64,000 nt of DNA from Owenia fusiformis (GCA_903813345.2 CAIIXF020000003.1:24071248-24135247), one strand, 5' to 3'. Counted from the first letter of the stretch, positions 13,470-26,729 are shown. A program made the numbers and translations. The notes: generated by a model not told the origin, from the letters alone.

Positions 13470-14540
13470 ACCACCAGTAGGTTGTAGTTCTCTCCATAAA
13501 TAAACTATGAGCAATATAATACATGTACTTATCAAAAGACAATACTTTGGCAAGATCTAACTTTAAGCAATCGCATCTACTACCTTCTAATCACATATTT
13601 CTCGTTAAAACTGCATTCATCAACTTGATTTATAATCGTACAACACAATTAGCCTAAATACATATTTCGACTCATATTCTTTCTTCTCTAAAACATCAGA
13701 CCACCAGATTTTGTTTAGTGTATCTACTGTGACTACATTTTCATCCAAACTGTGAAATTAAGGTTTATAATAATTACTCTTTTTTATTATATAAATGATT
13801 TTATCAAAAACTGATATCTTGACTTTTTATATTAAACTTTTCTTAGAAAAATCAAGAACATATTTATTATCTGTACAGACTCCGAAAGATATGAGATCTA
13901 TTAAAAGAATGCAACTTTTAATATTCTTTATTAGGAATTCAACTACAATCAAACTCATCATTTCTTCTTAAAGCCAAATATAATTTGATGACATCACACA
14001 CACACAGAGTAAGATAAAATGGTTCACAGACAGCCTTTAAGGACAGATAATGATTTGATCATCTTAAAATATTTTATCAAAGTATACAGTCACTCAGATT
14101 ACACTCAACACCTGAAAGTCACTTTTAAAACTGTTTAGAACCATTGGTTTGAAGTATTTAGAAATAAAGTATAATGTATGAAATCTTTAAAAATATCCAG
14201 AATTTTTTTTGATTTTGAATTATGATGTAATAAGGTAGCATTTGTTGTGGTTAAGTCATTTTTTTGTAATAAATTATGTATTATCAAGATACAAGAAAGG
14301 ATGATTTGTTTCACACTATGATGTAATCTCCATGGAAACCACCTGTTGGTAGGATTATTGTTTTCTAAAGAAATTTAATTGTCTAATAAGCCATCTGTTC
14401 GACATGATAAAGTAAGAGTAATTTTGTTCTTTCATTTATTAGTGATGATTTGGTTACAGAAGGTATGTACAGGATGGGCCAAAAGATGTTACCTATTCTG
14501 AACTGGCAAGAATATAATAAGAGTAACATTTTTTTGGCCA
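13470..14540. other. AT-rich unique DNA
   Basis: A short CA run occurs near 13997-14008. There is no gene, transposon end or array. Confidence 0.45.
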
Positions 14541-14544
14541 ACCC

Positions 14545-14796
14545 TGTATATAGATTACACAGAGACCCTTTATATAGATTACACAGAGACCCTGTATATA
14601 GATTAACCCTGTATATAGATTACACAGAGAACCTGTATATAGATTAACCCTGTATATAGATTACACAGAGACCCTGTATATAGATTACACAGAGACCCTG
14701 TATATAGATTACACAGAGACCCTGTATATAGATTACACAGAGACCCTGTATATAGATTACACAGAGACCCTGTATATAGATTACACAGAGACCCTG
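14545..14796 (+). repeat. 24-bp tandem array, about 10 copies
   Basis: The unit is TATATAGATTACACAGAGAC plus CCTG. Two shortened 17-bp units (TATATAGATTAACCCTG) interrupt the left half. The right half is essentially perfect, ending at GACCCTGCATTG. A 65-codon open frame reads into it and is an artefact of a period divisible by three. Confidence 0.95.
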
Positions 14797-14799
14797 CAT

Positions 14800-17700
14800 T
14801 GAGACCTCACATCATTCTTTTTCCATTATTTTATGATTTGGCATTAAAAGGAATAAACTGGCATCAATATTAGTGATTTGGCATATTTACTCTTATTTGA
14901 GAGACAATGACACAGTAATAAAATGTCTACATTTAGCGGTTCATAGTAAATGATTTGACTCCTTTTGTAGGTGTGTGTTTAGATTAGAGCTTAATCCAAG
15001 TTTGCAAATATAACATAATCAATTCTAATATATTAAAAAAATCAAGCAATTGTGCGACGAGTCTGCAGACTTAATTGGCGCCTTCTCTAATCTAGAGCAA
15101 AGAACATAAGATACATTAGGTAAACTAATATTTTATGAAACTAATCAATCACATGTTAACTTTTTATCATTTCCAGATTAGTGTCTTATATTTTTGTATC
15201 TTAAAATCAATTTTCAATTCAATGACACTTTGAAGGCTAGAGTCATTAGTTCTGTTCAAGGATAATAGTCTATTGTCCTTCAAATCCAGATAATTTTGTA
15301 TAATATAACACTTACTTTTTTCAAAGTAGATTAAATGTGCTAGAATAAAATTTCTTTTGGACTTTTTGTATTAATTTAACTTCAATAAATGAGCAACTTC
15401 TCCGTATAAGATAAATAACCCTCATAATGAGATTGTCGCAAGATGTGTGACATCATGTATCCCACATTCTGTATTCACAGATCATATGTTACGTGCATGG
15501 AAGAGTAACATATTGTCTTGAAACATCCTTGACATGTCAACATCTATGATACCTGTATATTTTAACTGACAATACATGGAGGTTTAGATCATTAAATGTG
15601 AATTTTGTTAGAAAAATAGGAAAAGTGTGTAATCGAAAACAAGCTGACAACAATATTGTAAATGTATGATAAAAAATACTGAATCTTCAAATAAACAGCT
15701 ATAATGAAAGGCAATGAGGAAACAAAAACTTCAAACTTCAAATAATACACATAAGAATCATACATATCCCCAAAACATTACAACACAAAAGATAGTATTG
15801 ACAGGTGAAGGAAACAATAAATCGAAATATTCATAATTTATAGAACGGTTGTATCTATTCTAGAAATGTAGGATATGGGATCACTTAAACTCCATTGCAT
15901 CTGGATTTCCATTAAACAAACAGAAATTGGATGAGTGAAATATAGCTCTGGGCTCTAATTTAATAGAAAGTAAGATAGTTGGAATTAACAGCATATATGG
16001 TAGTTCGTGTCAGAATAAAAAATCACTATTTGACCAAAATGGTCAGTTCCAGGTTATACTCCCGGAGCTACAATTATACCAATATTAAACATTACCCATA
16101 TCAATCAAAAAAGTCAGACTAAACGATCAACACATCCCTAGCATGATATTAGAACATTTTTTAATCATACCACGATTCGAAAATATTAATCGGATGGTGT
16201 TTTTATCAGTCAATCTTCAAGCAGGCATGGTCAATTTGAACTGTTTTATATTAATTATCATGGCAAGCTACTTAAAACCCAGACAGTTGGGATTGACCAA
16301 TCACTCCCGATCAGATTGGTTCTCGGAGCTCGATGCAATTTTTTTACACCTCAGTTAAGATCTGTCAAAAATGTCAATTCCAACTTCAAACTGAATCTTT
16401 TCTTAATCATAACATTTTCCCATCAAATACGGAGTTAATAGAACTTACCGTATATAACGAAAACTGACCAATTATTTAGTTACACAGTATAATAAGATTG
16501 CTTCAGATTGATAGATTTTGATCAAATCAATAGGTTATAATAACCAGCTCTAAGCTTGACAGTTTTTAGAACTTTCCTCAACAAAAAATGACTTAATGTC
16601 TACATAGGTGTATGTATTTTTGATTATTTTGAATTATTCTTTCATAGTATGATCTCCTCAAACTCTAACATATAAAAAAAAATCATAAAGTGTTTATATT
16701 TAACATCTTACATATATTTTGTGAATTTTATTTTGTGAAGCACTTATAGGTCCTTGAGGACTTATTTATTAAATATATTAAATAAATATTTTTGACATGA
16801 CATGTGAAAACAGTTTTATTCCTGTGACTGAAAACTCACAACGTTTTAAACTTTTTAATTAAACTTTTTATGAGATAAATGTATAGTAATCCTTAACCTA
16901 CTATTGGGGCACAAATATAATACCCGTTTCTCCCTGATACTTGACACGGTATGGGATAAACATCAACACAGGTATAATCTATAATTTCAAGGTACATTTA
17001 TAATATACTTAGGGTAGACTTTCTCAACCTTTACGAAATACGTGTTTCTAAGAAGGATACCATTAACACATTACAATGACATCTATAACTTAGCTGATTT
17101 ATCTAATACCGCATAATACTTCTGAGAAAAATAGCTGTCAATTAGATGCATACCCTCTGCAAGAAATTGACTGTACCTACCTCTAATAAGAACATGTAGT
17201 TTTTCAGCTTACATCTAATAAGAATATGTAGTCAAGAAATCAAGACACTTTATTTTCTATTTATTACCTAATAATGATAAATAGTACGCACAAATACCAG
17301 AGAGAAAAGAATAAAAATATTTTTAAAAAACAGAGAAAGGAAAAGAGCATTTTACAACAGTATAACCAGTCATAAGAAAAACAAACCCCTAATATCCCAA
17401 AATATGATTATCTTGTAAAGAAACAATGTCAAATACTGAATATAAAATTTCATCAGTATCAAAAAAATTATAGATTGTTCCTGATAGTAAAGGGAATATA
17501 GTGAAGCTAGAAATGGGGATAAAGGGTAATCTCTTTTAAGAGTTTAGCCTATAAGAAAAATGGAGGGTTGTACTATTGGGCAATACTTAGGAGTAAAACC
17601 AGTGATCTGAAAGCAACAGGGTTTAGCACACAGTGGAAATCTGAAAATTACAACCCCAACTCCAAATTGAAAATCTGTACCCTGCTAAAATTTAACCAAA

Positions 17701-18555
17701 AACAGATAGAATGATGATTTAGCACCAAATTGAGAAAATATCCTGTATAGGCACATCACTGAATTTGGTATAATGTAAAATCTCTGTTTAACATACAAAT
17801 TTCCCACTAAAATACAGTTAACTACTTGACTCAATCATGGTTAGTATCATTTAAATCAAAGTAAACTTCATTTTTACTTTTAAATACAGTCCCATGTGCC
17901 TAATAGAAAATATCAGACGACTTATGTTGAAACGATTTCTGCCATACTTTTTAGTGCCCTTGGTTTTTAAGGCAATATATAATATACGAACATCAAGCTA
18001 AGGCAGCCTAATGTCATACAGACTGCCTGTCACCTTTATGTGGTGCAAATCGATAAAGCCTTGATGCCCTTTTTGCAGAAATGTATTTTTGTCTCTGCGG
18101 ATATATTTGAAGATGCTGTAGGCAGTTAAGAGTCAAAGGCATACTTTGCTTGTCATAAATTCTGCCTTCAAATTCTCTAAGTTTTAGGTGTAATCATGGG
18201 CTTTCAAGAGATGGTGTGATCAATGCGAGGATAAATTGAAAAGACAATACAGGGATTTAATGTTATTAAAAAAAGTATAAAATAAATACTCAGACTGTCT
18301 GGGCCCAGCTAATTGCTAACTCTCACTAGATTAGATTTACTATATTTTCTCACACAAAATTAGACTAACCATGTCATGTTTTCTACATTACATGTAATTA
18401 AACGCAGAAGAATAAATATTAAAAATGGCACTGCCCACTGGTATGCTGTTTAATGTGTTAGTTCTACTTGGAGGTTTAATAATAGTCACTAATACCCTTC
18501 TATTTTTGACAAAACATCACAGTCTCACAGCAAGATTCTATTACATACATACAGA
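14800..18555. other. long unique AT-rich stretch, no gene recognised
   Basis: The only local structure is a small duplication, TCTAATAAGAACATGTAG versus TCTAATAAGAATATGTAG (17183-17232). A plus frame of 71 codons at 16143-16358 has no recognisable domain. Some splice-like signals exist but nothing beyond chance. Confidence 0.4.
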
Positions 18556-18558
18556 TAT

Positions 18559-18918
18559 ATACACAATCGAATACAGTCATGGGATTACATGTATATATAC
18601 TATATTTACAGACATATTATATATGTATACATATAAATAGACACATAGACATGACACATAATTAAAACCAATTTATATGGAGCTAAAATCCACATGTTGA
18701 TAACCTGGTATTCATTCAAATAACTGGACGAATGAAAAAAAAACTTGAAAAGACGTTAAGAAAAATATCATATTGCAAGCGTGGAAATGATTACAAGACC
18801 ATTAACAACTTTTTCAGAAATTCCACAAAGACGCAAGAATTATCGGCGATAAATTCTCATTTGACACCATGTTAACTTAACGTACAAGTAATCCCATGAC
18901 TGTATTCAATTGTGTACA
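18559..18918. mobile_element. candidate 360-bp inverted-repeat element
   Basis: The left arm (about 18559-18592) holds ATACAGTCATGGGATTAC. The right arm (about 18884-18918) holds its reverse complement GTAATCCCATGACTGTAT, with the match extending to about 30 bp including the outer ACACAAT/ATTGTGT. The interior has no frame. A TA-type target site is possible but was not proven. Confidence 0.5.
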
Positions 18919-18919
18919 A

Positions 18920-20755
18920 TAATCGCTACATAAACTAACTGCATAAACTTGATTAAATGTCATTGGTTCTCCATGCTGATTTCTCTATTTTACTCTAACA
19001 TTCTGATGAAATTTCTGAATTTCTTGGATATTTGTACAATTTCAAATAAGCACTAAATCCTGTTAAAATATTCCCAGTATTTCCATGCTATTTCATTTGT
19101 GATTTGTATTTTAAAACTCAGACCTATATGACATTTTCATGATTTGCTTGATCTATAGACAATATAATTGAGGTCACATAATTATAAGGATATTGGGATA
19201 TATCAACACGTCTGCCATCTATCAATTGGGATTAACATTTTCAGCACTATAATGACCCTAATCCTGGACCAACCAGAATAAGGATTATTTTTCCTGCACA
19301 AAATTTTTCAATTACATGAACATGAAAAAGATTTACATGACTGATTTTTAAGTGTCGTGGTATCAAAGGTCTCTTTTTCATACAAAAGCGATGGATCACT
19401 TTACGAACAGCTTTTTTAGAAATCGACCCCCATTATTACAGAAAACAGCTTTTTTATAACCATAATGACATAATTATACGTTATAACATCGGAGAGTTTA
19501 CATGCTTTTGTTGAGATTGAATGGGACACATTTCAGGAGCATTGCCTGCACACAAAGCTTATATTTCCACCCATGTATTTGGTATTCCTGCTTATGTAGG
19601 TAATATTCCTGTATATGAGGGCCCAACAACTAGCATCTATGATTGATACATATAGCCCTGTACTGCAGAGTTCAGAGCTATTTATCAGGCTAGCTCCACA
19701 ACGATTTGACGTCCAATTCATTAAACTTACCCCACATAATTTACTTGCCTAACAAAGCAAAACTCTAGCTGGTCATATAGAAGGTTTATGTAGAACATCT
19801 GTAGAACTTTATCAAATAATCATTTCATAACATCAATTTCCTAAATACAAATTTTGTTTTTCCTGAAGCGAGGAATAACGACAGAGGATGTCTTTTGATA
19901 TTGAAGGATATCATTGTTATCCAAGAGGGGATATAGACCACCTCAAAGCTGGTAGATATTCACAAGTAGATAAAACTAATATCCAAAGAATATATCAACA
20001 TGAACAAAAAATGTTTCACAACAAAATTTCATTAACATATTTTTTCACCTTTGATTTCCTCCTTAAAGATCTGCTAAAATATGAGTATCATTTATATTAT
20101 CATTTTATTATTATCAATTATGCACAGTAAGTTTACAGCAGTTCCATATGACATCTACAATTGAAGATGCTATGTCATTGTGTGAAATGTATTATGACAT
20201 CACAATCATACATACCTGATGTGACAAACAGGATCCATCCATATAAGGAGTAAGTGATGTCAGGAGTGATGTCAGTTACAGCATCAAAACAGCACGAAAA
20301 CAGCAATATGAAAATATACAAAAGAGAACAAGAAATTAATATGTATTCAAAAAGTAAATATCTTTTTCTCTATCATTTTAATGTTTTTTATTCCTATCTA
20401 TTACCTTATTACATGTATTTGTAACTAACTATATAACAGATTGAAGGAATATTCACTTTGCTATTAAGAAGACTTATATATACTGGACGGTTGGATATAA
20501 CATTCTAACCATGTCTTAAAGAGGGGGTCATTGTGATCACTCAATTACATTCAATATTGATCCATTTTTATTTTGTTCCAAATAGACAATAGATGAATGG
20601 CACGCCAACCTTGTTTTTCAAACAATAAAGTACATGTCCAGTAAATCAGAATAGAAGGTAAGTCCAGTAAATAATCTTAAATCAAGCAAAGCAAAATGTC
20701 AACAGAATAAAGGCAGTGTTCATGCCAATTAAGAATTTTTATGATTTTTCCTATT
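18920..20755. other. unique AT-rich DNA
   Basis: Frames of 62 (19533-19721, minus) and 80 codons (19888-20130, plus) are of chance length. A splice-like CACATCAG/GTATGT is seen on the minus strand near 20215, but no reliable exon. Confidence 0.35.
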
Positions 20756-20760
20756 TTCAA

Positions 20761-21290
20761 ATGGGTGCAGCACCAAAATCTCAAGTGGGTGCAGCACCAA
20801 AATCCCAATAGAGTGGACCACCAAAATCTCAGGTGAATGCAGCACCAAAATCCCAAGAGAGTGGACCACCAAAATCTCAAGTGAATGCAGCACCAAAATC
20901 CCAAGAGGGTGCAGCACCAAAATCTCAAGTGGGTGCAGCACCAAAATCCCAAGAGAGTGCAGTACCAAAATCTCAAGTGAATGCAGCACCAAAATCCCAA
21001 GAGGGTGCAGCACCTAAATCTCAAGTGAATGCAGCACCAAAATCTCAAGATGGTGCCACACCAAAATCCCAAGAGGGCGCAGCACCAAAATCTCAAGTGG
21101 GTGCAGCACCAAAATCTTAAGATGGTGCCACACCAAAATCCCAAGAGGGCGCAGCACCAGAATCTCAAGTGGGTGCAGCATCAAAATCTTAAGATGGTGC
21201 CACACCAAAATCCCAAGAGGGCGCAGCACCAAAATCTCAAGTGGGTGCAGCATCAAAATCTCAAGTGGGTGCAGCACCAAAATCTCAATG
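20761..21290 (+). repeat. 24-bp minisatellite, about 22 copies, with a 72-bp higher-order unit
   Basis: The unit is GGTGCAGCACCAAAATCTCA plus AGTG, alternating with a CCCAAGAG version. In the right half a trimer that includes GATGGTGCCACACC recurs at 21047, 21119 and 21191, a 72-bp higher-order period. Because 24 is divisible by three, several frames stay open on both strands (for example an 8-residue GAAPKSQ-type repeat on plus). These frames begin and end with the array and have no flanking coding sequence, so I call it a repeat and not a protein. Confidence 0.95.
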
Positions 21291-21294
21291 CTAA

Positions 21295-21758
21295 TGAGAC
21301 CAATGAATGATATCGAAAAGGGTTACATGTACCTTTAACCATACCATATAACATTTATTATATTTATTATATCATTGTCATTATCCTACAGGTGTATGGC
21401 TTATAAATGGTTAATAACACTTTGTAGTAAAATATAATATGTGACCTAGACAGAAAACAGGATCTGCTCCTACACGGCCATTGTATTTTGTATTTATTTA
21501 TGGCATATTTAAGTAGTTATCTGTGCAATGATTTTGCGATTAAAAGCAACCTTTGTTCATAGTATATTGAGTATACTGTATGTTTTACTATTATTATTGT
21601 ACAATTGACTATCATTTTTATAAAAAAATTCAGATCAAACAGTTTTTATGATATTTTTTCCATCGTTAACAAATTATGTGATAGTGTTTTATTTACTGAG
21701 ACAGAAAAAGAAGTATATAAGCTAATTGTTCTCTTGAATCATCATGTAGCTATATTAT
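21295..21758. other. short unique spacer between arrays
   Basis: AT-rich with TATTTATTATA runs. Nothing recognised. Confidence 0.5.
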
Positions 21759-21760
21759 AG

Positions 21761-21934
21761 AAACGAGGCATTATCATGCAAAAATGTCACCACCTGCCAT
21801 TTGCTACAGACACTGACCAACAAACACAAACCACCAAACACTGCTGCCAAACACCAATCACTGACTGTCAAATACCAAACAACAACACTATCCACAAAAA
21901 AAAGTTGAAGACAATAACAATACGTCAACACTTA
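21761..21934 (+). mobile_element. SINE-like GTCACC element, copy 1
   Basis: It has the head AAACGAGGCATTATCATGCA, the core AATGTCACCACCTGCCATTT and GCTACAGAC. A variable centre of short CCAAACACTG / CCAATCACTG blocks follows, then the tail CCACAAAAAAAAGTTGAAGA and ATAACAATACGTCAACAC. Six more copies with the same order of parts lie in the window, all on this strand. A 68-codon frame across it is not a gene. Confidence 0.8.
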
Positions 21935-22089
21935 AGTCCCTATATCAAAAAAATCACAAGTCCCTATCATGATTCCTGTTGATATCAAATTGTCCAATCT
22001 ATTTCACCCAAGTCAAGACACCGGTCATGTCTTAATGCAATCAAACAGCTATTGACTCCAGATGAATGATCACATAAGTATGCATGGGG

Positions 22090-23492
22090 AATGGGAAATA
22101 CTCGGAGAGGTACAAAGACAATGCAAAATAGATACAAGGGGTGCAAAGGGAATGCAAAAGGAGATTTGGGAGATATAAAGGGAATGCAAGGAGATGTAGA
22201 AGATGCTAGGTATGTAAAAGAAGATGCAGAGGGTGCAAAGGGAATGCAAAAAGATGAGATGCAAGGGGTGCAAAGTCAATACAGAGGATATGCAGGGGTG
22301 CAAAGGCAATGTAAAAAGAGGAGATGCAAGGGGTGCAAAGTCAGTACAAAGGATATGCATGGGTGCAAAGGGAATGCAAAAAGAGGAGATGCAAGGGGTG
22401 CAAAGTTAATACAAAGGATATGCAGGGGTGCAAAGGCAATGTAAAAAGAGGAGATGCAAGGGGTGCAAAGTCAGTACAAAGGATATGCAGGGGTGAAAAG
22501 GGAATGCAAAAAGAGGAGATGCAAGGGGTGCAAAGTCAATACAAAAGAAATACAGGGGTGCAAAGGGAATGCAAAAAGAGGAGATGCAAGGGGTGCAAAG
22601 TCAATACAAAGGATATGCAGGGGTGCAAAGGCAATGTAAAGATGAGATGCAAGGGGTGCAAAGTCAGTACAAAGGATATGCAGGGGTGCAATAAAAATGC
22701 AAAAAGAGGAGATGCAAGGGGTGCAAAGTCAATACAAAGGATATGCAGATGTGCAAAGGGAATGCAAAAAGAGGAGATGCAAGGGGTGCAAAGTCAATAC
22801 AAAGGATATGCAGGGGTGCAAAGAAAATGCAAAAAGAGGAGATGCAAGGGGTGCAAAGTCAATACAAAGGATATACAGGGGAGCAAAGGGAATGCAAAAA
22901 GAGGAGATGCAAGGGGTGCAAAGTCAATACAAAGGAAATACAGGGGTGCAAAAGGAATGCAAAAAGAGGACATACAAGGGGTGCAAAGTCAATACAAAGG
23001 ATAAGCAGGAGTGCAAAGAGAATGAAAAAAGAGGAGATGCAAGGGGTGCAAAGTCAATACAAAGGATATGAAGGGGTGCAAAGAAAATGCAAAAAGAGGA
23101 GATGCAAGGGGTGCAAAGTCAATACAAAGGATATGCAGGAGTGCAAAGAGAATGAAAAAAGAGGAGTTGCAAGGGGTGCAAAGTCAATACAAAGGATGTG
23201 CAGGGGTGCAAAGAAAATGCAAAAAGAGGAGATGCAAGGGGTACAAAGTCAATACAAATGATATGCAGAGGTGCAAAGGGAATGCAAAAAGAGGAGATGC
23301 AAGGGGTGCAAAGTCAATACAAAGGAAATACAGGGGTACAAAGAGAATGCAAAAAGAGGAGTTGCAAGGGGTGCAAAGTCAATGCAAAGGAAATGCAGGG
23401 GTGAAAAGAGAATGCAAGAAGAGATGTAGGGGTTGAAAAGAGAACACAAAGGAAGAGATGCAGAGGCTGCAAAGAGGATGCAAAGGATGAGA
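22090..23492 (+). repeat. 65-bp minisatellite, about 19 regular copies with a diverged left end
   Basis: The unit contains GAGATGCAAGGGGTGCAAAG, then TCAATACAAAGGATATGCAG, GGGTGCAAAGGGAATGCAAA and AAGAG. Starts at 22321, 22386, 22451, 22516 and 22581 confirm the period. Each unit is two related halves of about 32 bp around GGGGTGCAAAG. The unit has almost no stop triplets in any forward frame, and 65 is not a multiple of three. Reading frames therefore rotate through the array and stay open for up to 226 codons. This is low-complexity (Q/K/C/G-rich) and is not taken as a gene. Confidence 0.95.
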
Positions 23493-23494
23493 TA

Positions 23495-25020
23495 TAGAAA
23501 AACTTCATAAAAACAAACCTGAGTACTCGTAAAACTTTATACACTGTACATGTATATGAAAAAGGATTGACCATGGAGATAAATTCCTCTGTCTATTTCT
23601 TACTGATGCTGTACGTCTAAGGCTGGATTAACTCACAACTGAACCGGAATTGAAGACAAAAGAACAGTTTGTACAATTGAGATAAATTTGAATTGGGAAC
23701 TATTTATTTAATCTGTTGACCTGATATTTACGCCTAACAAACCTTGAACATGGTGATTACTGCGAGAGATACAAGCCTACAATGCTTTTATTCAGCTATT
23801 ATTAAGATACATTTACCAATGGGAATCTCTGGAGAGCCTATTATGATCTTTGAATGATGGAAATGGGTGCGTTTAGATATATCACATTTAATGGCTATAT
23901 AGAGCAAAATTAGAGCTTCCAATAGCTTTAGCCCTCTACTAAAATTTCCTCATATCAAATATTATTTAGGCATCTGCTTTCTAAAATAATTTTAAGAATG
24001 GGGTGTTTCAGTTGTCGTGGATTGAGGTGAATGACCAATTTTTCCTTTGTCTTTTGCTGTCCGACTTCTTCCTTAATGAGAATCTCACAAAAATCTGATC
24101 TAGGCTATTAGAAAAGTAGTTTTCTGTCAACATTACCAAATATTTGTTCAAGATTAGAAACTTTTTTAAATTTGACACCTGAGAAGAAAGTTTCAATTAT
24201 AGAGAAATGTTGGAAAATTAATATATTTATCAAAAAACATACTGATAATATACAAGAAGCATCATGTATGTTATGTGCACAGGCTAAAGTAATAACATAT
24301 TCTAATTTGCAAAATTCATTTATAACAAAGATTTCTGTAGATATCTAAGCAATTCAGGAGGTGACCATATTTACCTAAATCCTATTGCAAATTAACCAAA
24401 CAAGCTATCTGATCTGATTCTAATCAGATTTATATCAACTTGCAGACATAACCTCCAATTTACCATTGTTTTGAGGAAATTGTAATCTTTGTCAAAAAAA
24501 TATATCATTTCTTTAACTTTCAAATTTGTTGAAATCAAAGTATTATCAAAGATCAAAGGAAACTCATTGTTTTTCAGTTTTGAAGCTGCACTTGCTAAAC
24601 TGTAAATCTCCAAGATCATTTAGACATCTATATCTGTTACATTTATCCTTGACTACATTTTATGAACACTAAAACTCCTTAACTATGAATAACATGTGTC
24701 TTTTTCCATTCATCATTTAAAAATTCGATTATATAACAAAGAAGGAAAGAATCCTATCCCAGAATGCATCATTTCAAGACACTGACATACATAGAACCTT
24801 TTAAGATAATGTTATTTTACATGGGATGCTATGACTTGCCTAACGTGCAATAATCAGAATCCAGGGTAGGATTATAGGCTAATTCGAATAAAGGATATAA
24901 AATATATACTCTGATGAATGTATATGACACATTGTGAAGGAACTAAGTGCATTGTCAATGAGATAAGAAACTGAGTACCAGAGACCCCAGAGGTTACTGC
25001 CTCTTTTCAAGGTAAACACA
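23495..25020. other. unique AT-rich DNA
   Basis: Minus-strand frames of 62 (24008-24196) and 75 codons (24392-24619) have no recognisable domain and chance length. No transposon ends. Confidence 0.4.
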
Positions 25021-25023
25021 GAG

Positions 25024-25310
25024 TACAGTCTACATTACATAGACCATAGTTATATATGGTACAGGACTATGTTACATGGACCATTTTAGATGAACCCAAC
25101 CAAATAACATAAACCATATTATATGAATGGTCATATCACATAAACCATATTAAATGTGTTAGGTGTTAAACACAGTTTCTTTTTACGTTGGATTATGATT
25201 TGGGATAGTTGGGGTTTGTTTTTCATATGAACCATATAAAATGTTATGACCATATTATATTAAACCATATTAAATATGTTATATGACCTTGTTACATGAA
25301 CCATTTCTTA
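25024..25310 (+). repeat. irregular minisatellite with ATAAACCATATTAAATATG units
   Basis: About ten degenerate copies of (G)AACCATATTA(AATATGTTATATGACC), roughly 28 bp, are interrupted at about 25165-25225 by unrelated sequence (GTTTCTTTTTACGTTGGATT). Confidence 0.7.
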
Positions 25311-25958
25311 TATTTTCTCTATTAATTCTAAGCTTGTCAGTTGACAACCTTCGAGCCGTATCTCCATAAATGGCACATTCTCCCACGTAAGCTGACTGGT
25401 AAAATTGGCTAAACTATTTTCTATCTAAGACAAGGATGACAGATTGTAAAAAATGAATATGCTAATTGAATGGCTACTTGGCATACAATAAGCTGATGGT
25501 CCATTCTCTCCAGTCGTTAAACCCATCACCTTAAACTCTTCTATCTCTAGCTTCCATACTCAACAAATCACCCTGATTAGAGATAACTTGCACATATTAA
25601 GTGCCAAAAAGCTAGAAGCAATATAATAATACTTGGAAATATGTTACGAGTGCATGTTTGTTTTGCTTCAAAATCATACTTTACTTTATTTCCATTGTAC
25701 AATGTGATGGCTTGATAAACTGATAACCAAGGTTTGTAATTTAATTTGACACATCTCTCTAAAAGGGACCTTCATCTACATCCTGTGTTTCAAGGTACAA
25801 ATTTGCAACAATGGAAATCAAATCATCCAGGTTTGCTAACTCAAAAATCTCAAGAGTACTAACAAGAGGTTAACATACCAGGAGCATTTTAGGATCCGCA
25901 CTGAGTTGATGATACAGTTGAGTATGCTAATATATATAGCCCCATCATCATACCCCTA

Positions 25959-26305
25959 AGTTTGTTATCTCCAGGCCTTCCAACCCCAAGTTTGTTATCC
26001 CCAGGCCTGCCAACCCCAAGTATGTTATCCACAAGCTTGTTAACACCAAGCCTGTTTTCCCCAGTCTTGGTCTCTAAGTCTGTTATCCCCAGGCTTCCAA
26101 CCCCAAGTCTGTTATCTCCAGATATGCTTACCCCAAGTCTGCTCTGCTATCTCCAGGCTTGGTAATCCCAAGTCTGCTATCTCCAGACTAGCTAGCCCAA
26201 AGTATGTTATCCCCATGCTTGCTAACCCAAAGTTTGGCATCCCCAGGCATGCTAACCCCAAGTCTGTAATCCCCAGTCTTGCTACCACTAAGTCTGTTAT
26301 CCCCA
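25959..26305 (+). repeat. 30-bp minisatellite, about 11 diverged copies
   Basis: The unit is AAGTCTGTTATCCCCAGGCT plus TGCTAACCCC with many substitutions. It runs directly into the 24-bp array on its right, with which it shares TATCCCCAGGCT. Reading frames on both strands are products of the period. Confidence 0.9.
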
Positions 26306-26718
26306 GGCTCATATTCATTGCTATCCCCAGGCTCATATGCATTGCTATCCCCAGGCTCATATTGATTGCTATCCCCAGGCTCATATTGATTGCTATCCCC
26401 AGGCTCATATTGATTGCTATCCCCAGGCTCATATTGATTGCTATCCCCAGGCTCATATTGATTGCTATCCCCAGGCTCATATTGATTGCTATCCCCAGGC
26501 TCAAATTGATTGCTATCCCCAGGCTCATATTGATTGCTATCCCCAGGCTCAAATTGATTGCTATCCCCAGGCTCAAATTGATTGCTATCCCCAGGCTCAT
26601 ATTCATTGCTATCCCCAGGCTCATATTCATTGCTATCCCCAGGCTCATATTCATTGCTATCCCCAGGCTCATATTCATTGCTATCCCCAGGCTCATACTC
26701 ATTGCTATCCCCAGGCTT
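26306..26718 (+). repeat. 24-bp minisatellite, about 17 copies
   Basis: The unit is ATTGCTATCCCCAGGCTCAT plus ATTG/ATTC and is very regular. Runs of ATTG-type units (26370-26590) and ATTC-type units (26595-26700) form blocks, which suggests local homogenisation. The 181-codon plus frame and 204-codon minus frame exist because 24 and 30 are both divisible by three. There is no start context, no flanking coding sequence and no domain. Confidence 0.96.
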
Positions 26719-26729
26719 GGTAACATGTT

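Noticed and set aside
20833-21310. Plus-strand proteins with 8-residue GAAPKSQ-type repeats
   Set aside because: They exist only because the 24-bp unit is a whole number of codons. Frames begin and end inside the array, several frames on both strands are equally open, and no exon or start context flanks them.
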